The notes: generated by a model not told the origin, from the sequence alone. A DNA stretch of 64,000 bases from Xenorhabdus poinarii G6 (GCF_000968175.1 NZ_FO704551.1:248001-312000), one strand, 5' to 3'; positions 42,247 to 54,203 are shown, numbered from the stretch's first letter. Translations and numbers: made by a program.

Positions 42247-45132
42247 ATGCCTAAATCTATCATCCGCATCATGACGATGCTCTTTTTGCTGCTTTGTGGT
42301 GGCACTGCCGACGCCCAATTCTCCTGGCAACCGTTGCCAGAGACGATTCATAAAAGTGAACGTGATCCGCGTCAATATAAAGCCATTAGATTACAAAATG
42401 ATATGACGGTCTTATTGGTTTCTGATGAAAAAGCCATTAAATCACTCGCTGCCGTAGCGCTGCCAGTGGGTCACATGGAAAATCCAGATAATCAGCTTGG
42501 CCTGGCTCACTATCTTGAGCACATGGTATTAATGGGTTCCAGCCGTTATCCCCACTCGGGATCATTGGTCGAGTTTTTGCAAAAACATGGGGGAAGTCGT
42601 AACGCCAGTACAACGGCCAACCGTACTGCATTCTATCTGGAAGTTGAGAATGAGGCCTTATCCGAAGCTGTTGATCGTCTTGCCGATGCGTTGGCTGAAC
42701 CCTTGTTAGATCCAGTTAATGCCGATCGTGAACGTCACGCCGTTGATAATGAAATGACCATTGCGCGCGCAGGGGAAGGGCATCGGATGTGGCAAATCCG
42801 TGCGGAAACCCTCAATCCCGCCCACCCTAATGCTCGCTTTTCTGGCGGAAACTTAGAAACGCTGAGAGATAAACCGGATAGTAAATTACAGGCGGCACTG
42901 GTGGATTTTTACCAACGTTATTACTCCGCGAATTTGATGAAAGGCGTGGTATATGGTAACCAACCTATCGATAAATTGGCTCAAATGGCGGCCGACACTT
43001 TCGGACGTATTCCTAATCGGCACGCATCGGTGCCTGCGATTCATGTTCCTGCCATTACAGAGAAAGAAAAAGGCATCATTATTCATTATGTGCCGGCTCA
43101 GCCCCATAAAGCATTACGTTTGGAATTCAGCATTGCCGACAATAGCGCCGATTTTCGTAGTAAAACAGATACCTATATTGGATATTTAATCGGCAATCGT
43201 AGTCAAAATACCTTGTCTGACTGGTTATATAAAGCTGGTTTAATCGAAGGGATCGATGCAGGGGCAAGTCCAAAAACGGATGGTAATTCCGGGACATTTA
43301 CGATTGCGGTTTCTTTGACCGATAAGGGGCTTGAACAGCGCGATCAAGTGATCGCGGCCATTTTTTCTTATATTAACCTGTTAAAACAGCAGGGGATTAA
43401 CAAGCACTATTTTGATGAAATGGGTAAGGTGCTTAACTTGTCATACCAGTATGCATCCATCGTGCGAAATATGAATTATATTGAATGGCTGTCCGATACG
43501 ATGCTGGTCTTGCCCATTTCCCATGTCCTGGATGCGGGGTATATTGCTGATGACTTCAACCCAACAGCGATAGCCAGCCGTTTGGATGAGTTAACACCGG
43601 AAAATGCACGTATTTGGTTTACCAGCCCAACGGAACCCCACAATAAAGAAGCCTACTTTGTACAGGCACCTTACCAGGTCAATAAAATAACCGCAACGCA
43701 GCTTGCGGAATGGAAAAAGCTCGCACAAGCAGATCAATTCTCTTTGCCAGAACTGAACCCTTACATTCCTGATGATCTGTCCCTGATTAAGCCGTCTGGC
43801 CACCAAAAACACCCTGAAATGATTTTGGAAAAGCCAAATGTCCGCGTGCTGTATATGCCAAGCCAATATTTTGCTGATGAACCTAAAGGGAGCATTACCC
43901 TTGAGATGCGTCATCCTAATGGGTTGAAGAACATTCAGGATCAGATTTCAGACACGTTATTGGGGTATTTGTCTGATCTGGCGTTGAATCAGCTAGGTTA
44001 TCAGGCTTCAGTTGGCGGAATGGGGATCTCTGTCGGTTATGCCGACGGTTTGCGGATCGGCGTCAGTGGTTATACGCAACATTTGCCTGAATTATTGACT
44101 TCCGCGATTGAGCAATATATTTCGTTTACACCGACACCAGAGGAACTGGCTCAAGCGAAATCCTGGTATCGGGAACAGCTTGATATCGCGAATAATGGCA
44201 AAGCTTTCCAAATGGCCATGCAGCCAATGTCTCGCCTTTCCAGTGTGCCTTATTTTGAACAAGCAGAAAAATTGAATGTGCTGGAGAACATCACCATTGA
44301 CGATATTGTGAAATATCGTCAGAGCATGATCCAACACTCAGCATTACAGGCGCTGGTTTTTGGTAATTTCACGGAACAGCAGAGTATTCATATCGTTCAA
44401 TCCGCACAGAAGCAACTCGCGAATCAAGGGACGGTATGGTGGACGGGGGATCACATTGTCATCGACCGTCATTATGCCGCTAATTTTCAAGGAACAGCGA
44501 ACAGTACAGATAATGCGCTGGCTGAAATTTTTATTCCAACGGGGTATGACCGTATCACGGGAGCGGTGTATTCCAGCTTGCTGAGTAACATTGTGTCACC
44601 GTGGTTTTTTGAGCAATTGAGGACGAAAGAGCAGCTCGGTTATGCGGTTAATGCTTTCAATAAAAGTGTCGGTGAGCAGTGGGGATTGGGCTTCTTGTTG
44701 CAAAGTAACAGCAAGCAACCGGACTATTTGCATACCCGTTACCAGCACTTTTATCAACAGGCGGATAAAAAACTGAAAGCGATGTCTGACGCTGAATTTG
44801 AACAGTATAAAAATTCACTACTGAAAGAGATGCGTGAACCCCCACAGACTTTCTATTCAGAAGTCGCCCGTTATGGCGCAGATTTTGGACGCAATAACTT
44901 TCAGTTTGATACACGTGAAAAAATGATCGCTGCAATGGAAAAAGCCACGAAAGCACAATTGATTACGTTTTATGAAAAAGCGGTGATTAAGCGTCAGGGG
45001 TTGGCGCTGATATCCCAAATTACCGGGGAAAAAGGCACAGCGTATCAATATGCTAAACTGAAAGGCTGGAAAACCTACGATAGCGTGTCAGATTTACAGA
45101 AGCAATTGCCGGTTAAGGTTAACGCTCAGTGA
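42247..45132 (+). CDS. ptrA: Protease III (pitrilysin)
   Basis: 961 residues, as in E. coli. A signal peptide of about 23 residues ends ADA. The inverted zinc motif HYLEH (His88, Glu91, His92) lies in the N-terminal M16 domain, and the downstream Glu ligand lies within ENEALSEAVDRLAD or the following helix. It is a periplasmic zinc peptidase that degrades small proteins such as insulin-sized peptides. It lies between recC and recB, as in all enterobacteria, and its TGA overlaps the recB start. Confidence 0.96.
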   Translation: MPKSIIRIMTMLFLLLCGGTADAQFSWQPLPETIHKSERDPRQYKAIRLQNDMTVLLVSDEKAIKSLAAVALPVGHMENPDNQLGLAHYLEHMVLMGSSRYPHSGSLVEFLQKHGGSRNASTTANRTAFYLEVENEALSEAVDRLADALAEPLLDPVNADRERHAVDNEMTIARAGEGHRMWQIRAETLNPAHPNARFSGGNLETLRDKPDSKLQAALVDFYQRYYSANLMKGVVYGNQPIDKLAQMAADTFGRIPNRHASVPAIHVPAITEKEKGIIIHYVPAQPHKALRLEFSIADNSADFRSKTDTYIGYLIGNRSQNTLSDWLYKAGLIEGIDAGASPKTDGNSGTFTIAVSLTDKGLEQRDQVIAAIFSYINLLKQQGINKHYFDEMGKVLNLSYQYASIVRNMNYIEWLSDTMLVLPISHVLDAGYIADDFNPTAIASRLDELTPENARIWFTSPTEPHNKEAYFVQAPYQVNKITATQLAEWKKLAQADQFSLPELNPYIPDDLSLIKPSGHQKHPEMILEKPNVRVLYMPSQYFADEPKGSITLEMRHPNGLKNIQDQISDTLLGYLSDLALNQLGYQASVGGMGISVGYADGLRIGVSGYTQHLPELLTSAIEQYISFTPTPEELAQAKSWYREQLDIANNGKAFQMAMQPMSRLSSVPYFEQAEKLNVLENITIDDIVKYRQSMIQHSALQALVFGNFTEQQSIHIVQSAQKQLANQGTVWWTGDHIVIDRHYAANFQGTANSTDNALAEIFIPTGYDRITGAVYSSLLSNIVSPWFFEQLRTKEQLGYAVNAFNKSVGEQWGLGFLLQSNSKQPDYLHTRYQHFYQQADKKLKAMSDAEFEQYKNSLLKEMREPPQTFYSEVARYGADFGRNNFQFDTREKMIAAMEKATKAQLITFYEKAVIKRQGLALISQITGEKGTAYQYAKLKGWKTYDSVSDLQKQLPVKVNAQ

Positions 45133-48100
45133 GCAATGAAAGACCGGATTTTGAAATATCAGGATGTCAGATGTCAGGTCATCAAGCAGTCGCGTCTCAT
45201 AAACTTAATCCGTTAACGTTGCCGCTGTATGGTCAGCGGCTGATAGAGGCGTCGGCAGGCACGGGGAAGACGTATACGATAGGCTTACTGTATCTTCGTC
45301 TGTTATTGGGATTGGGCGGCTCGGCTGCCTTTTCCCGGCCGCTGAATGTTGAAGAAATTTTGGTTGTGACCTTTACGGAAGCCGCGACAGACGAGTTGCG
45401 TGGGCGTATTCGTGAAAATATTCACCAACTCCGCTTGGCCTGTATACGGGCAGAAACGGTGGTTAGTGACCTGACTTATCAGCAATTGTTGGATGAAATC
45501 CCTGATAAGGAAAGTGCAGCCAGTTGGTTATTGGCCGCTGAACGCCAGATGGATGAAGCGGCGATTTACACCATTCACGGTTTTTGCCAGCGCATGTTAG
45601 CGCATAACGCATTTGAATCCGGTGTGTTATTTGAACAAACGTTAATTCAGGATGAAAGCCAACTGTGGAAACAAGGTTGTGCTGATTTTTGGCGGCGTCA
45701 TTGTTATCCCCTGCCAGTGCCAATTGCTGTGGAAGTTAGCCGGATATGGAATGGGCCGGAAGCATTATTGAAAGATATTGCGGGCTATTTACACGGCGAT
45801 ATGCCGTATATCGACAATGCGCCTGAAGAGGATGAAACGCTGTTTAGCCGTCATCAAAAAATCATTGAGCAAATTGATTCGATAAAGCGTCAGTGGAATG
45901 ATGCCGCGGCTGAATTAGAAGGGCTTATCATGCTCTCAGGTGTTGATAAGCGTAGTTACAGCAAGAAGTATTTGCCTAATTGGTTGAGGAGTGTTTCTGA
46001 ATGGGCCAGATCGCCCACCACCGACTATCAACTGCCTAAAGATTTGGATAAATTTTGTCAGTCTCGTTTATTGGAAAAGACCAAAAAAGGGGACGTGCCG
46101 CAGCATCCGTTGTTTGAAGCCATTGATGGGTTATATCAGTATCCACTGACACTGAAAGATATTATTATCGCCAAAGCGATTGTCGAAGTGCGTCAATCTG
46201 TCAATCAGGAAAAACTGACTCGGGGCTATATGGGCTTTGATGACCTGTTGACCCGCCTGGATAGTGCTTTGCAGCGCGCCGGAGGCAAGCAGCTTGCGGC
46301 AACTATCCGGCAGCGTTATCCCGTCGCAATGATTGATGAGTTTCAGGATACGGACTCACAGCAGTATCGCATTTTCCAGGCCATATATTGCCCCTCATCA
46401 GAAACCCGCTCGCCAAATGCGGAAACACCAGAACATGGCTTGCTGTTCATTGGCGATCCCAAACAAGCGATTTACGCGTTTCGTGGCGCTGATATTTTTA
46501 CCTACATCCGCGCCCGTTCTAACGTCAAGGCACATTACACGCTGGAAACCAACTGGCGTTCTTCTGTGTCCATGGTGCAAGCGGTGAATAAACTGTTTCT
46601 CCAGTCAGAGCGCCCATTCTGGTTTGAACAGATCCCATTCATTCACGTTAAAGCTGCGGAGAAAAATCAGGCGCTGAAATTTTCTTTTTATGATGCGGAT
46701 CAGCCGGCTTTGCGATTTTGGTTACAGCCTGGTGAAGGCGTTTCCAAAGGTGCCTATGAACAACACATGGCTCGACAGTGTGCAGCTCAGATAAGAGATT
46801 GGTTGCAGGCAGGACAAGCCGGAAAAGCACTTTTATACCGAACCGGAAAAGCAAGTTGCCCGGTCAGAGCGGCAGATATTACGGTATTGGTACGTGATCG
46901 CCGGGAAGCCGCGTTAATCCGTAATGAGTTAAATACGCTGAACATACCCTCGGTTTTTTTATCCAACCGGGAAAGTGTGTTTGCGACGCCAGAAGCGAAA
47001 GATGTGCTTTGGTTATTGCAAGCCGTATTGGCGCCGGAAAAAGCACGGGAATTGAGGTGTGCATTAGCCAGCAGTTTGTTTGGTTTTAGTGCCAAACACA
47101 TTGATCAATGGAATCACGACGAAGCGGCGTGGGATCGTTTAGTCGATGAATTTGATGGTTATGCTCGTTTGTGGCGTACTCGTGGTGTATTACCAATGCT
47201 ACGGGCGGTCATGGCGAAATATCGAATAGCAGAGAACCTGTTGGCCGGTGATGACGGTGAACGTCGGCTTACTGATGTGATGCATATTGGTGAGTTATTG
47301 CAGGAAACCGCTCAGCAGTTAGATAGCGAACATGCCGTTGTTCGTTGGCTGGCGCAACAAATTTCACGTCCGAATCCACAAGCAGAAAGCCAGCAGTTGA
47401 GGCTGGAGAGCGATCGGAATTTGGTGCAAATCTGTACTATTCATAAATCGAAGGGGCTGGAATATCCGTTGGTTTGTTTGCCTTTCATCTGTGGTTACCG
47501 GAAACAGAAGCAGGCGGTTTATCACGATCGCCACCACTTTGAAACCCACCTCAGCTTGTCCCATGATGATGAAATATTGAAAAAAGCGCTGGCGCTGGCC
47601 GATGAAGAGCGTTTGGCTGAGGATCTCCGTTTGCTGTACGTCGCGTTAACACGCTCAGTTTATCACTGTAGTGTTGGTGTGGCACCGCTTATCAAAGGGA
47701 ATAGGGGGAAATCGGGTGAGACGGATTTGCACTTGTCGGCGCTTGGATACCTGTTACAAAAGGGGCAGAAAGGGGATGCCGAACTCTTGAGAAGCAGCTT
47801 GAATGCGCTTTGTGATGACAATATAGAACTTAAACAGGTAGACGAGATTATTGATTCGCCCTGGTGCGCACAAAGTGAAAATCGTGTATCGCTGGCAGCC
47901 AGAAGATTTCAGCGTTCCCTTCGGGATGACTGGCGGGTGACGAGTTATTCCGGTTTGCAATATGCGGCTGCCCACACGTCTGCGGGTGTATTTGGCGAGT
48001 CCGTAGAGGTGATTGTGCAATCCATGTCTCCGAAGCTGGATATGGATGCTCGTGGTGAAAAGGCGGGAAAACCGTCGCTACAGATGACGCCACATACTTT

Positions 48101-48812
48101 TCCACGAGGGGCCGCGGCGGGGACATTCCTGCACAGTATTTTAGAGGCGCTGGATTTCAGTGAGCGCCCGGATCCAGCGTGGTTAGCGGAAAAACTGACT
48201 GCCTCAGGATTTGACGAAAAATGGACCTCGATCCTGGCGCGGTGGATAGACGATATCGTTGGCGCAGAACTGAACGAACAAGGCATACAATTGGCTCGTG
48301 TGCCCCATCATCAACGACAAAGTGAGATGCAGTTTTACCTGCCCGTGGATAAGCTATTGCATGCAAAGGAAATGGATGCCCTGACGCGTCGCTATGATCC
48401 GTTGTCAGCACAGTGTGCGCCGCTATCCTTTCATCAGGTCAAAGGCATGTTAAAAGGCTTTATCGATTTGGTTTTTTGCTGGCAGGATAAGTTTTACGTC
48501 GTGGATTACAAATCAAATTGGTTGGGGGAAAACAGCCAGGCATATACGCAAGAGGCGATGGCAAAAGCCATGATAGAACATCGTTATGACTTGCAGTATC
48601 AGCTTTATACATTGGCTGTGCACCGTTATTTACGCCATCGGCTGGCCAATTATGATTATCGTCAGCACTTTGGTGGCGTGATGTACCTGTTTCTGCGTGG
48701 TATTGATAAGGCGAATCCGGGGCAGGGAATCTACCATTATCTGCCCCCCTTTGAATTTATTGATGAACTGGATACGCTTTTTAGCGATGTTGGTGAGGGA
48801 AAAAGCGGATGA
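45129..48812 (+). CDS. recB: Exonuclease V helicase/nuclease subunit RecB
   Basis: 1227 residues from the GTG at 45129, which overlaps the ptrA stop. An ATG at 45171 with AGG upstream would give a protein closer to the E. coli length (1180) and is a real alternative. Helicase Walker A is EASAGTGKT (~40-48), DEAD-like MIDEFQDTD follows, and the C-terminal nuclease motif is DYKSNWLG (~1126). RecB is the slow 3'-5' motor and the nuclease of RecBCD. It is coupled to recD by an ATGA. Confidence 0.96.
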   Translation: MSNERPDFEISGCQMSGHQAVASHKLNPLTLPLYGQRLIEASAGTGKTYTIGLLYLRLLLGLGGSAAFSRPLNVEEILVVTFTEAATDELRGRIRENIHQLRLACIRAETVVSDLTYQQLLDEIPDKESAASWLLAAERQMDEAAIYTIHGFCQRMLAHNAFESGVLFEQTLIQDESQLWKQGCADFWRRHCYPLPVPIAVEVSRIWNGPEALLKDIAGYLHGDMPYIDNAPEEDETLFSRHQKIIEQIDSIKRQWNDAAAELEGLIMLSGVDKRSYSKKYLPNWLRSVSEWARSPTTDYQLPKDLDKFCQSRLLEKTKKGDVPQHPLFEAIDGLYQYPLTLKDIIIAKAIVEVRQSVNQEKLTRGYMGFDDLLTRLDSALQRAGGKQLAATIRQRYPVAMIDEFQDTDSQQYRIFQAIYCPSSETRSPNAETPEHGLLFIGDPKQAIYAFRGADIFTYIRARSNVKAHYTLETNWRSSVSMVQAVNKLFLQSERPFWFEQIPFIHVKAAEKNQALKFSFYDADQPALRFWLQPGEGVSKGAYEQHMARQCAAQIRDWLQAGQAGKALLYRTGKASCPVRAADITVLVRDRREAALIRNELNTLNIPSVFLSNRESVFATPEAKDVLWLLQAVLAPEKARELRCALASSLFGFSAKHIDQWNHDEAAWDRLVDEFDGYARLWRTRGVLPMLRAVMAKYRIAENLLAGDDGERRLTDVMHIGELLQETAQQLDSEHAVVRWLAQQISRPNPQAESQQLRLESDRNLVQICTIHKSKGLEYPLVCLPFICGYRKQKQAVYHDRHHFETHLSLSHDDEILKKALALADEERLAEDLRLLYVALTRSVYHCSVGVAPLIKGNRGKSGETDLHLSALGYLLQKGQKGDAELLRSSLNALCDDNIELKQVDEIIDSPWCAQSENRVSLAARRFQRSLRDDWRVTSYSGLQYAAAHTSAGVFGESVEVIVQSMSPKLDMDARGEKAGKPSLQMTPHTFPRGAAAGTFLHSILEALDFSERPDPAWLAEKLTASGFDEKWTSILARWIDDIVGAELNEQGIQLARVPHHQRQSEMQFYLPVDKLLHAKEMDALTRRYDPLSAQCAPLSFHQVKGMLKGFIDLVFCWQDKFYVVDYKSNWLGENSQAYTQEAMAKAMIEHRYDLQYQLYTLAVHRYLRHRLANYDYRQHFGGVMYLFLRGIDKANPGQGIYHYLPPFEFIDELDTLFSDVGEGKSG

Positions 48813-50710
48813 ATGCCATGATGTCATTGTTGCAGCAAGCGGTAAGCCAGAAGCTATTTCGCTCTCTGGATGTGCAGTTTGCGTATGCGATGATTGAAGA
48901 TGAAAACCCGCTGTTATTGTTAATTGCGGCTTTGTTAAGTGCGGAGTCAGGTGCGGGGCATGTTTGTTTGCCGTTGGAACGGATTTCACCAAAATACTTT
49001 TTTGAAGGCAGGCAACCTGAATTAGCCGCATCACTTTGGGCTTTGGCTGGAGAGCCAGAACTACAGCAAATTCTGGCGGCGTTACAATCCTGTCCGGCGG
49101 TCAGTACGGGGGAGTCTCCGACACCGATCGTCCTCAGCCGACAAGGGGGGAATAGTGACCGTTTATATTTACAGCGTCTGTGGCACAGTGAACGGCGTGT
49201 TGCCCAGTTTTTTGCTGCTGTGACGTTGACGGAGACGCTGGATGAAATGCAGCTCCGTCATATTTTAGATGATCTTTTTGGTGTGACGGTGGAAGGCGAA
49301 ATTGATTGGCAGAAAGTGGCGGCGGCAGTGGCGGCAACAAGCCGAATTTCAGTGATCTCCGGTGGGCCGGGTACCGGAAAAACCACCACTGTGGCGAAGT
49401 TACTTGCGGCTTTGATCAAGTTGCATGAAGGGAAAAAATTAAGCATTCAGTTGGCTGCGCCAACCGGCAAGGCAGCGGCAAGACTGACTGAATCGCTGAG
49501 AGAGGCCGTCAAGAAACTCGATTTGACGTCAGAGCAGTGGCGTAGCATTCCAGAACAGGCGCAGACTATTCATCGCTTATTGGGGGCACAACCCGATAGC
49601 CAAAAATTGCGTTATGGTCGTGATAATCCGCTGTCCCTTGATGTTTTGATCATTGATGAAGCTTCAATGGTGGATTTACCGATGATGGCTCATTTGATTG
49701 AGGCGTTACCGTCCCGAGCGAAGGTGATTTTCTTGGGGGATAAAGACCAGCTTGCTTCGGTTGAAGCCGGCGCAGTATTAGGCGATATCTGCCGTTTTGC
49801 CGAACAGGGTTATAGTACTGAGCGAGCCGAGCAATTAAGCCGGTTAACCGGATGTCAGTTAGACCCTTATTCTTCCGCCCGCGCGACTGAAAACAGTTCT
49901 GCGGTGCGGGATTGTCTATGCCTGTTACGTAAGAGCTATCGCTTCAATGCCGCTTCTGGCATTGGTCAGTTGGCATCGGCTGTTAATCGGGGAGATCGCG
50001 CCGGTGTTGCTAGGGTATTGCGCCAGTCATTTTCTGACGTTGATTTTTATCCACTGTTAGTCGATGCCGACTATCAGCATCTGCTGGCCGCAACGGCTTC
50101 CGGTTACTACCCATACTTAGCGATGGCAAATGCGCAGGCATCGGAAAAAGCAATCCTGGCCGAATTTAACCGTTTTCGATTACTGTGTGCATTAAGAGAA
50201 GGTCCTTTTGGTGTGACGGGGCTGAATCAACGAGTGGAACAATTACTGCACCGGAAAGGTGTTATTACCTTGCCCAGAACACCTTTATCCCAAAATACAG
50301 AGAATCGTAATTATATTGGGCGTCCGATTATGATTTTGCGTAATGACAGTACGCTTGGGCTGTTTAACGGAGATATCGGGATTATGCTCAAGAATCAGGA
50401 GAATGAGCTGAAAGCCTATTTTCAGTTATCTGATGGGCAGATTAAAGGGTTTCAGCCGAGCCGATTACCGCACCATGAGACGGCTTATGTGATGACGGTA
50501 CATAAGTCTCAAGGGTCTGAATTTGAGCATACGGCGCTGGTTTTACCCACTCAATATTCACCGTTAGTCAGCCGGGAATTGGTGTATACCGCATTGACCA
50601 GAGCCAGAGAGAAATTAACCCTTTATGCCTGTCAGCCAGTTTTGGACAAGGCAGTGGCGATAGTCACACAGCGGCGAAGCGGGTTAGCGGAATGGTTCAA
50701 TCTGCAATAA
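48809..50710 (+). CDS. recD: Exonuclease V helicase subunit RecD
   Basis: 633 residues (E. coli 608). An N-terminal RecB-binding domain is followed by SF1B helicase motifs: Walker A GGPGTGKTTT (~185-194), LIIDEASMVDLP, LGDKDQLASVEAGAVLGD and MTVHKSQGSEF near the end. RecD is the fast 5'-3' motor. The start is in the recB stop (ATGA). It ends 43 bp before the convergent argA. Confidence 0.96.
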   Translation: MNAMMSLLQQAVSQKLFRSLDVQFAYAMIEDENPLLLLIAALLSAESGAGHVCLPLERISPKYFFEGRQPELAASLWALAGEPELQQILAALQSCPAVSTGESPTPIVLSRQGGNSDRLYLQRLWHSERRVAQFFAAVTLTETLDEMQLRHILDDLFGVTVEGEIDWQKVAAAVAATSRISVISGGPGTGKTTTVAKLLAALIKLHEGKKLSIQLAAPTGKAAARLTESLREAVKKLDLTSEQWRSIPEQAQTIHRLLGAQPDSQKLRYGRDNPLSLDVLIIDEASMVDLPMMAHLIEALPSRAKVIFLGDKDQLASVEAGAVLGDICRFAEQGYSTERAEQLSRLTGCQLDPYSSARATENSSAVRDCLCLLRKSYRFNAASGIGQLASAVNRGDRAGVARVLRQSFSDVDFYPLLVDADYQHLLAATASGYYPYLAMANAQASEKAILAEFNRFRLLCALREGPFGVTGLNQRVEQLLHRKGVITLPRTPLSQNTENRNYIGRPIMILRNDSTLGLFNGDIGIMLKNQENELKAYFQLSDGQIKGFQPSRLPHHETAYVMTVHKSQGSEFEHTALVLPTQYSPLVSRELVYTALTRAREKLTLYACQPVLDKAVAIVTQRRSGLAEWFNLQ

Positions 50711-50753
50711 CCCGCAGTAATCATCGGATATGATGAGTGTGATTGGATTAAGA

Positions 50754-52103
50754 TTAATGCTGATAAGGTTTACAATCCTGTAAATTCAGCACCAAAATTT
50801 TGGAACGGCGCTGGTAGTTATACAGCGCCTGTTTTTCCACGGGCAATAGCTCAATGCCTGCTGGCTCAAAACCTTTCTCCTGAAACCAGTGAATACTGCG
50901 AGTTGTGAGCACGAACAGTTTTTCCAACCCTGCCTGTTTAGCGTGGTGGATAATGGCATTTAACAATATTTCCCCTCTGGCAGAGTTCCGGTAATCCGGG
51001 TGCACTGCAACGCAGGCCATTTCCCCGATTTTTTCATCAGGATAAGCGTACAGGGCAGCACAGGCGATAGTGACATTATCGAGTTCTATCAAGGTGAAAT
51101 TATCAATTTCCATTTCCAGTTGTTCCCGTGAACGGCGTACCAGGATACCCTGTTGCTCCAATGGGCGAATAAGTTCAAGAATGCCACCAATATCATTGAT
51201 ATTGGCTCGGCGTATCTGTTCGGAACTCGCCATCACGATCTGAGTACCAATTCCTTCGCGGGAGAATAACTCCTGAATTAACGAGCCATTTTCTTGATAA
51301 CTGATTAAATGGCTGCGGTTGACACCACGGCGACAGGCTTTAACTGCCCCTTTTAAGAAACGTGCAGTGTCTGAGTAGCGCTCAGCTGAGTTTTCCAATT
51401 TGCACAGATGAGCCTCTCCTTCATCGGGCAGTAACTCTGAGAGAGTATTTCCTTTTTCGTCAAGCACCCCCTGAGAGGCGCAAAATCCAATTAATTTTTC
51501 TGCTTTTAATTTAATCGCCAATTGTGCGGCAATTTTTTCGGAAGTCAGATTGAAACTTTCTCCGGTGACAGACACCGCAACCGGCCCAATCAGCACGATC
51601 GTGCCATTATTTAATTGTTGGTTGATCGCTTTCTCGTCAATTCGGCGAATTCGGCCACTGTGGCAATAATCGATGCCATCATCGACCCCTAAAGGTTGGG
51701 CGATAATAAAATTGCCACTGACAACATTAATATTGGCACCTTGTAATGGTGTATTACTTAAGCTCATGGAAAGACGCGCTGTGATATCTAATTGTAATAA
51801 TCCCGCGGCTTGTTTAACCAAATCCAAGGCTTTGCTATCTGTTACTCGGGTGTGCTTGTGATAAACCGATTGGTAGTTGTGCTCCGCAATATTCTGTTCG
51901 ATTTGTGGGCGAGCACCATAGACGACGATTAAGCGAATCCCCAAATTATGCAGCAGACCAATGTCATTGATGATATTAGGAAAATTGTCATGCGCAATGG
52001 CTTCACCGCCTAACATAATGACAAACGTTTTGCCTCTGTGTGTATTGATATACGGAACTGAATGACGAAAAACCTCAATCAATTCAGTATTTCTTTCTTT
52101 CAT
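50754..52103 (-). CDS. argA: N-acetylglutamate synthase ArgA
   Basis: 449 residues (E. coli 443). The N-terminal amino-acid-kinase-like domain binds arginine for feedback inhibition ([42 protein letters not shown]). The C-terminal GNAT acetyltransferase domain (about 295-449) contains [24 protein letters not shown]. It makes N-acetylglutamate from acetyl-CoA and glutamate, the first step of arginine synthesis. Two ARG boxes lie just upstream. Confidence 0.97.
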   Translation of the reverse strand: MKERNTELIEVFRHSVPYINTHRGKTFVIMLGGEAIAHDNFPNIINDIGLLHNLGIRLIVVYGARPQIEQNIAEHNYQSVYHKHTRVTDSKALDLVKQAAGLLQLDITARLSMSLSNTPLQGANINVVSGNFIIAQPLGVDDGIDYCHSGRIRRIDEKAINQQLNNGTIVLIGPVAVSVTGESFNLTSEKIAAQLAIKLKAEKLIGFCASQGVLDEKGNTLSELLPDEGEAHLCKLENSAERYSDTARFLKGAVKACRRGVNRSHLISYQENGSLIQELFSREGIGTQIVMASSEQIRRANINDIGGILELIRPLEQQGILVRRSREQLEMEIDNFTLIELDNVTIACAALYAYPDEKIGEMACVAVHPDYRNSARGEILLNAIIHHAKQAGLEKLFVLTTRSIHWFQEKGFEPAGIELLPVEKQALYNYQRRSKILVLNLQDCKPYQH

Positions 52104-52116
52104 GGCGCCCTCTCTG

Positions 52117-52155
52117 AGTGAATTTTTATTCGTATTTTATGTATTTTTATTCTTT
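52117..52155 (-). promoter_or_regulatory. Two ARG boxes (ArgR operator) upstream of argA
   Basis: TGAATTTTTATTCG (52119-52132) and TGTATTTTTATTCT (52140-52153) match the ArgR consensus TGAATWWWWATTCA with one and two mismatches. As 18-bp boxes they are separated by exactly 3 bp, the classic arrangement bound by an ArgR hexamer with arginine. They imply arginine repression of argA. Confidence 0.85.
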
Positions 52156-52342
52156 TGTGACGGAATGGCAAGGGGGAATACGGATAAAAATAACGCTATT
52201 ATTGATATTGGCATACATGGATTAGGGGGATTAAAAATGTATTTTTTGATGACAGGCGTTCACGAATTAATTAGAGTGCCGGCTTAACGATTATCTCTGG
52301 TAAAAAATTATTAAGTTTGGTTGTTTTTAAATGGAATAAACG

Positions 52343-53590
52343 ATGAGTCATTCAGACCATAATATTTCACGTCGTCGCCTGTTAAAAGGTGTAGCGGCTG
52401 TATGGCTATTAAGCATCAGTCCAGTGGGCTATGCAGCGACTTCGAACGTTATTGCTGTTCGTATTTGGCCTGCGTCCAGTTACACCAGAGTGACGTTGGA
52501 ATCGAATATTCCCCTTAAATATCGCCAGTTTTCACTTTCAAATCCGAATCGGATTGTGATTGATTTGCAGGGTATCCAGCTTAATCGTGTGTTGAGCGGG
52601 ATGGGGGCACAGGTTCAGCCACGCGATCCTTACTTGAAATTAGTGAGGGCAGGGCAATTTAACCCAAAGACAGTGCGTTTGGTTTTTGAAATCAAGCAAG
52701 CTGTTGCGCCGCATATTTTTACATTACCCCCCATTGCAAAGTTTAAACACCGTTTAGTCCTCGATCTGTATCCTAAAAAAGCGGCTAATGTGGATGATGA
52801 CCCTTTACTGGCTTTGCTGGAAGAGTACAACAACGGAAGTCTGGCGCAGGATTTACCCGTCAGGCATCGTAAACCCGGCAAAGCAGGGCAAGACCGGCCG
52901 ATTGTGATTATGCTTGATCCCGGTCATGGTGGTGAAGATACTGGCGCGATCGGAAAATATAAGACGCGTGAAAAAGATATTGTGTTGCAAATTGCCCGCC
53001 GCTTACAGGCACTTATCAAGCGTGAGCCGGGTATGAAAGTTTACATGACACGTAATGAAGATGTCTTTATTCCGTTGAAGGTGAGAGTGGCGAAAGCCCG
53101 TAAGATGCAGGCTGATCTCTTTGTGTCTATTCATGCCGATGCGTTTACAAATCGCTCTGCTCGGGGATCATCGGTGTTTGCGCTGTCAACTAAGGGCGCG
53201 ACCAGCAACACCGCCCGCTTTCTTGCTCAAACGCAGAATGAGGCTGACCTGATTGGTGGCGTTAGCAAAAGTGGTGATAAATATTTGGATCATACCATGT
53301 TGGATTTGATTCAAACCGCAACGATCAATGATAGCTTGAAATTTGGTCATGAAGTGCTTAAACGGATGGGAAAAATCAATAAGCTGCATAAAAATGGTGT
53401 TGATCAGGCGGGTTTCGCCGTATTGAAAGCCCCAGATATTCCGTCCATTTTGGTCGAAACCGCATTTATTAGTAATTTGGAAGAAGAGCGCAAACTTAAG
53501 ACGGCAAAATTTCAACAAAAAGTAGCGGAATCTATTTTTGCGGGTATTAAGGCGTATTTTAAAAATGGCGCTGAATTGGCACGGCGGTGA
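52343..53590 (+). CDS. amiC: N-acetylmuramoyl-L-alanine amidase AmiC
   Basis: 415 residues (E. coli 417). The N-terminus has a twin-arginine signal ([16 protein letters not shown]) for Tat export. An AMIN domain (about 35-145) targets the septum. The amidase_3 domain has zinc ligands in [12 protein letters not shown] (His195), the Glu in TREKD and the His in SIHADAFTN. AmiC splits septal peptidoglycan for daughter-cell separation and is activated by NlpD. It is divergent from argA. The ribosome site is GGAATAAACG. Confidence 0.96.
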   Translation: MSHSDHNISRRRLLKGVAAVWLLSISPVGYAATSNVIAVRIWPASSYTRVTLESNIPLKYRQFSLSNPNRIVIDLQGIQLNRVLSGMGAQVQPRDPYLKLVRAGQFNPKTVRLVFEIKQAVAPHIFTLPPIAKFKHRLVLDLYPKKAANVDDDPLLALLEEYNNGSLAQDLPVRHRKPGKAGQDRPIVIMLDPGHGGEDTGAIGKYKTREKDIVLQIARRLQALIKREPGMKVYMTRNEDVFIPLKVRVAKARKMQADLFVSIHADAFTNRSARGSSVFALSTKGATSNTARFLAQTQNEADLIGGVSKSGDKYLDHTMLDLIQTATINDSLKFGHEVLKRMGKINKLHKNGVDQAGFAVLKAPDIPSILVETAFISNLEEERKLKTAKFQQKVAESIFAGIKAYFKNGAELARR

Positions 53591-53781
53591 AATACCCGCC
53601 TGAGATTCATTGCTCACCATGCAGGTAATTTTTGCCCCATTATCTGGATAATGCTAGGTTTTGATGCGGATTTTTTTAGCAGAATTTAACGCATATTTAA
53701 ATGCTGATTTTAACATGGGAGAAAACAGTAGAAGAAATAGAACAGGGATAAATATGAAGATAGAAGATAACTTACTGAAAG

Positions 53782-53858
<77 letters not shown>

Positions 53859-53927
53859 TCCGTCTATTTGCAGATTTTGATGATTAACCCAAAGTGCAAA
53901 TATTGAATAATGGCATCATGTCAATGT

Positions 53928-54004
<77 letters not shown>

Positions 54005-54112
54005 TCCGTCTATCTGCATATCTCGATAATCAACCGAGGATGCAAATATTGAATGATGTCATTCTTTACTGCCAGATTTTCTGGATATTACCAACGATAA
54101 CATCGTTGTTAT

Positions 54113-54189
<77 letters not shown>

Positions 54190-54203
54190 TCCGATGAGGG
54201 CAC

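Noticed and set aside
52102..52287. 61-codon plus-strand frame between argA and amiC
   Set aside because: It starts inside argA and runs through the ARG boxes. It has no ribosome site.
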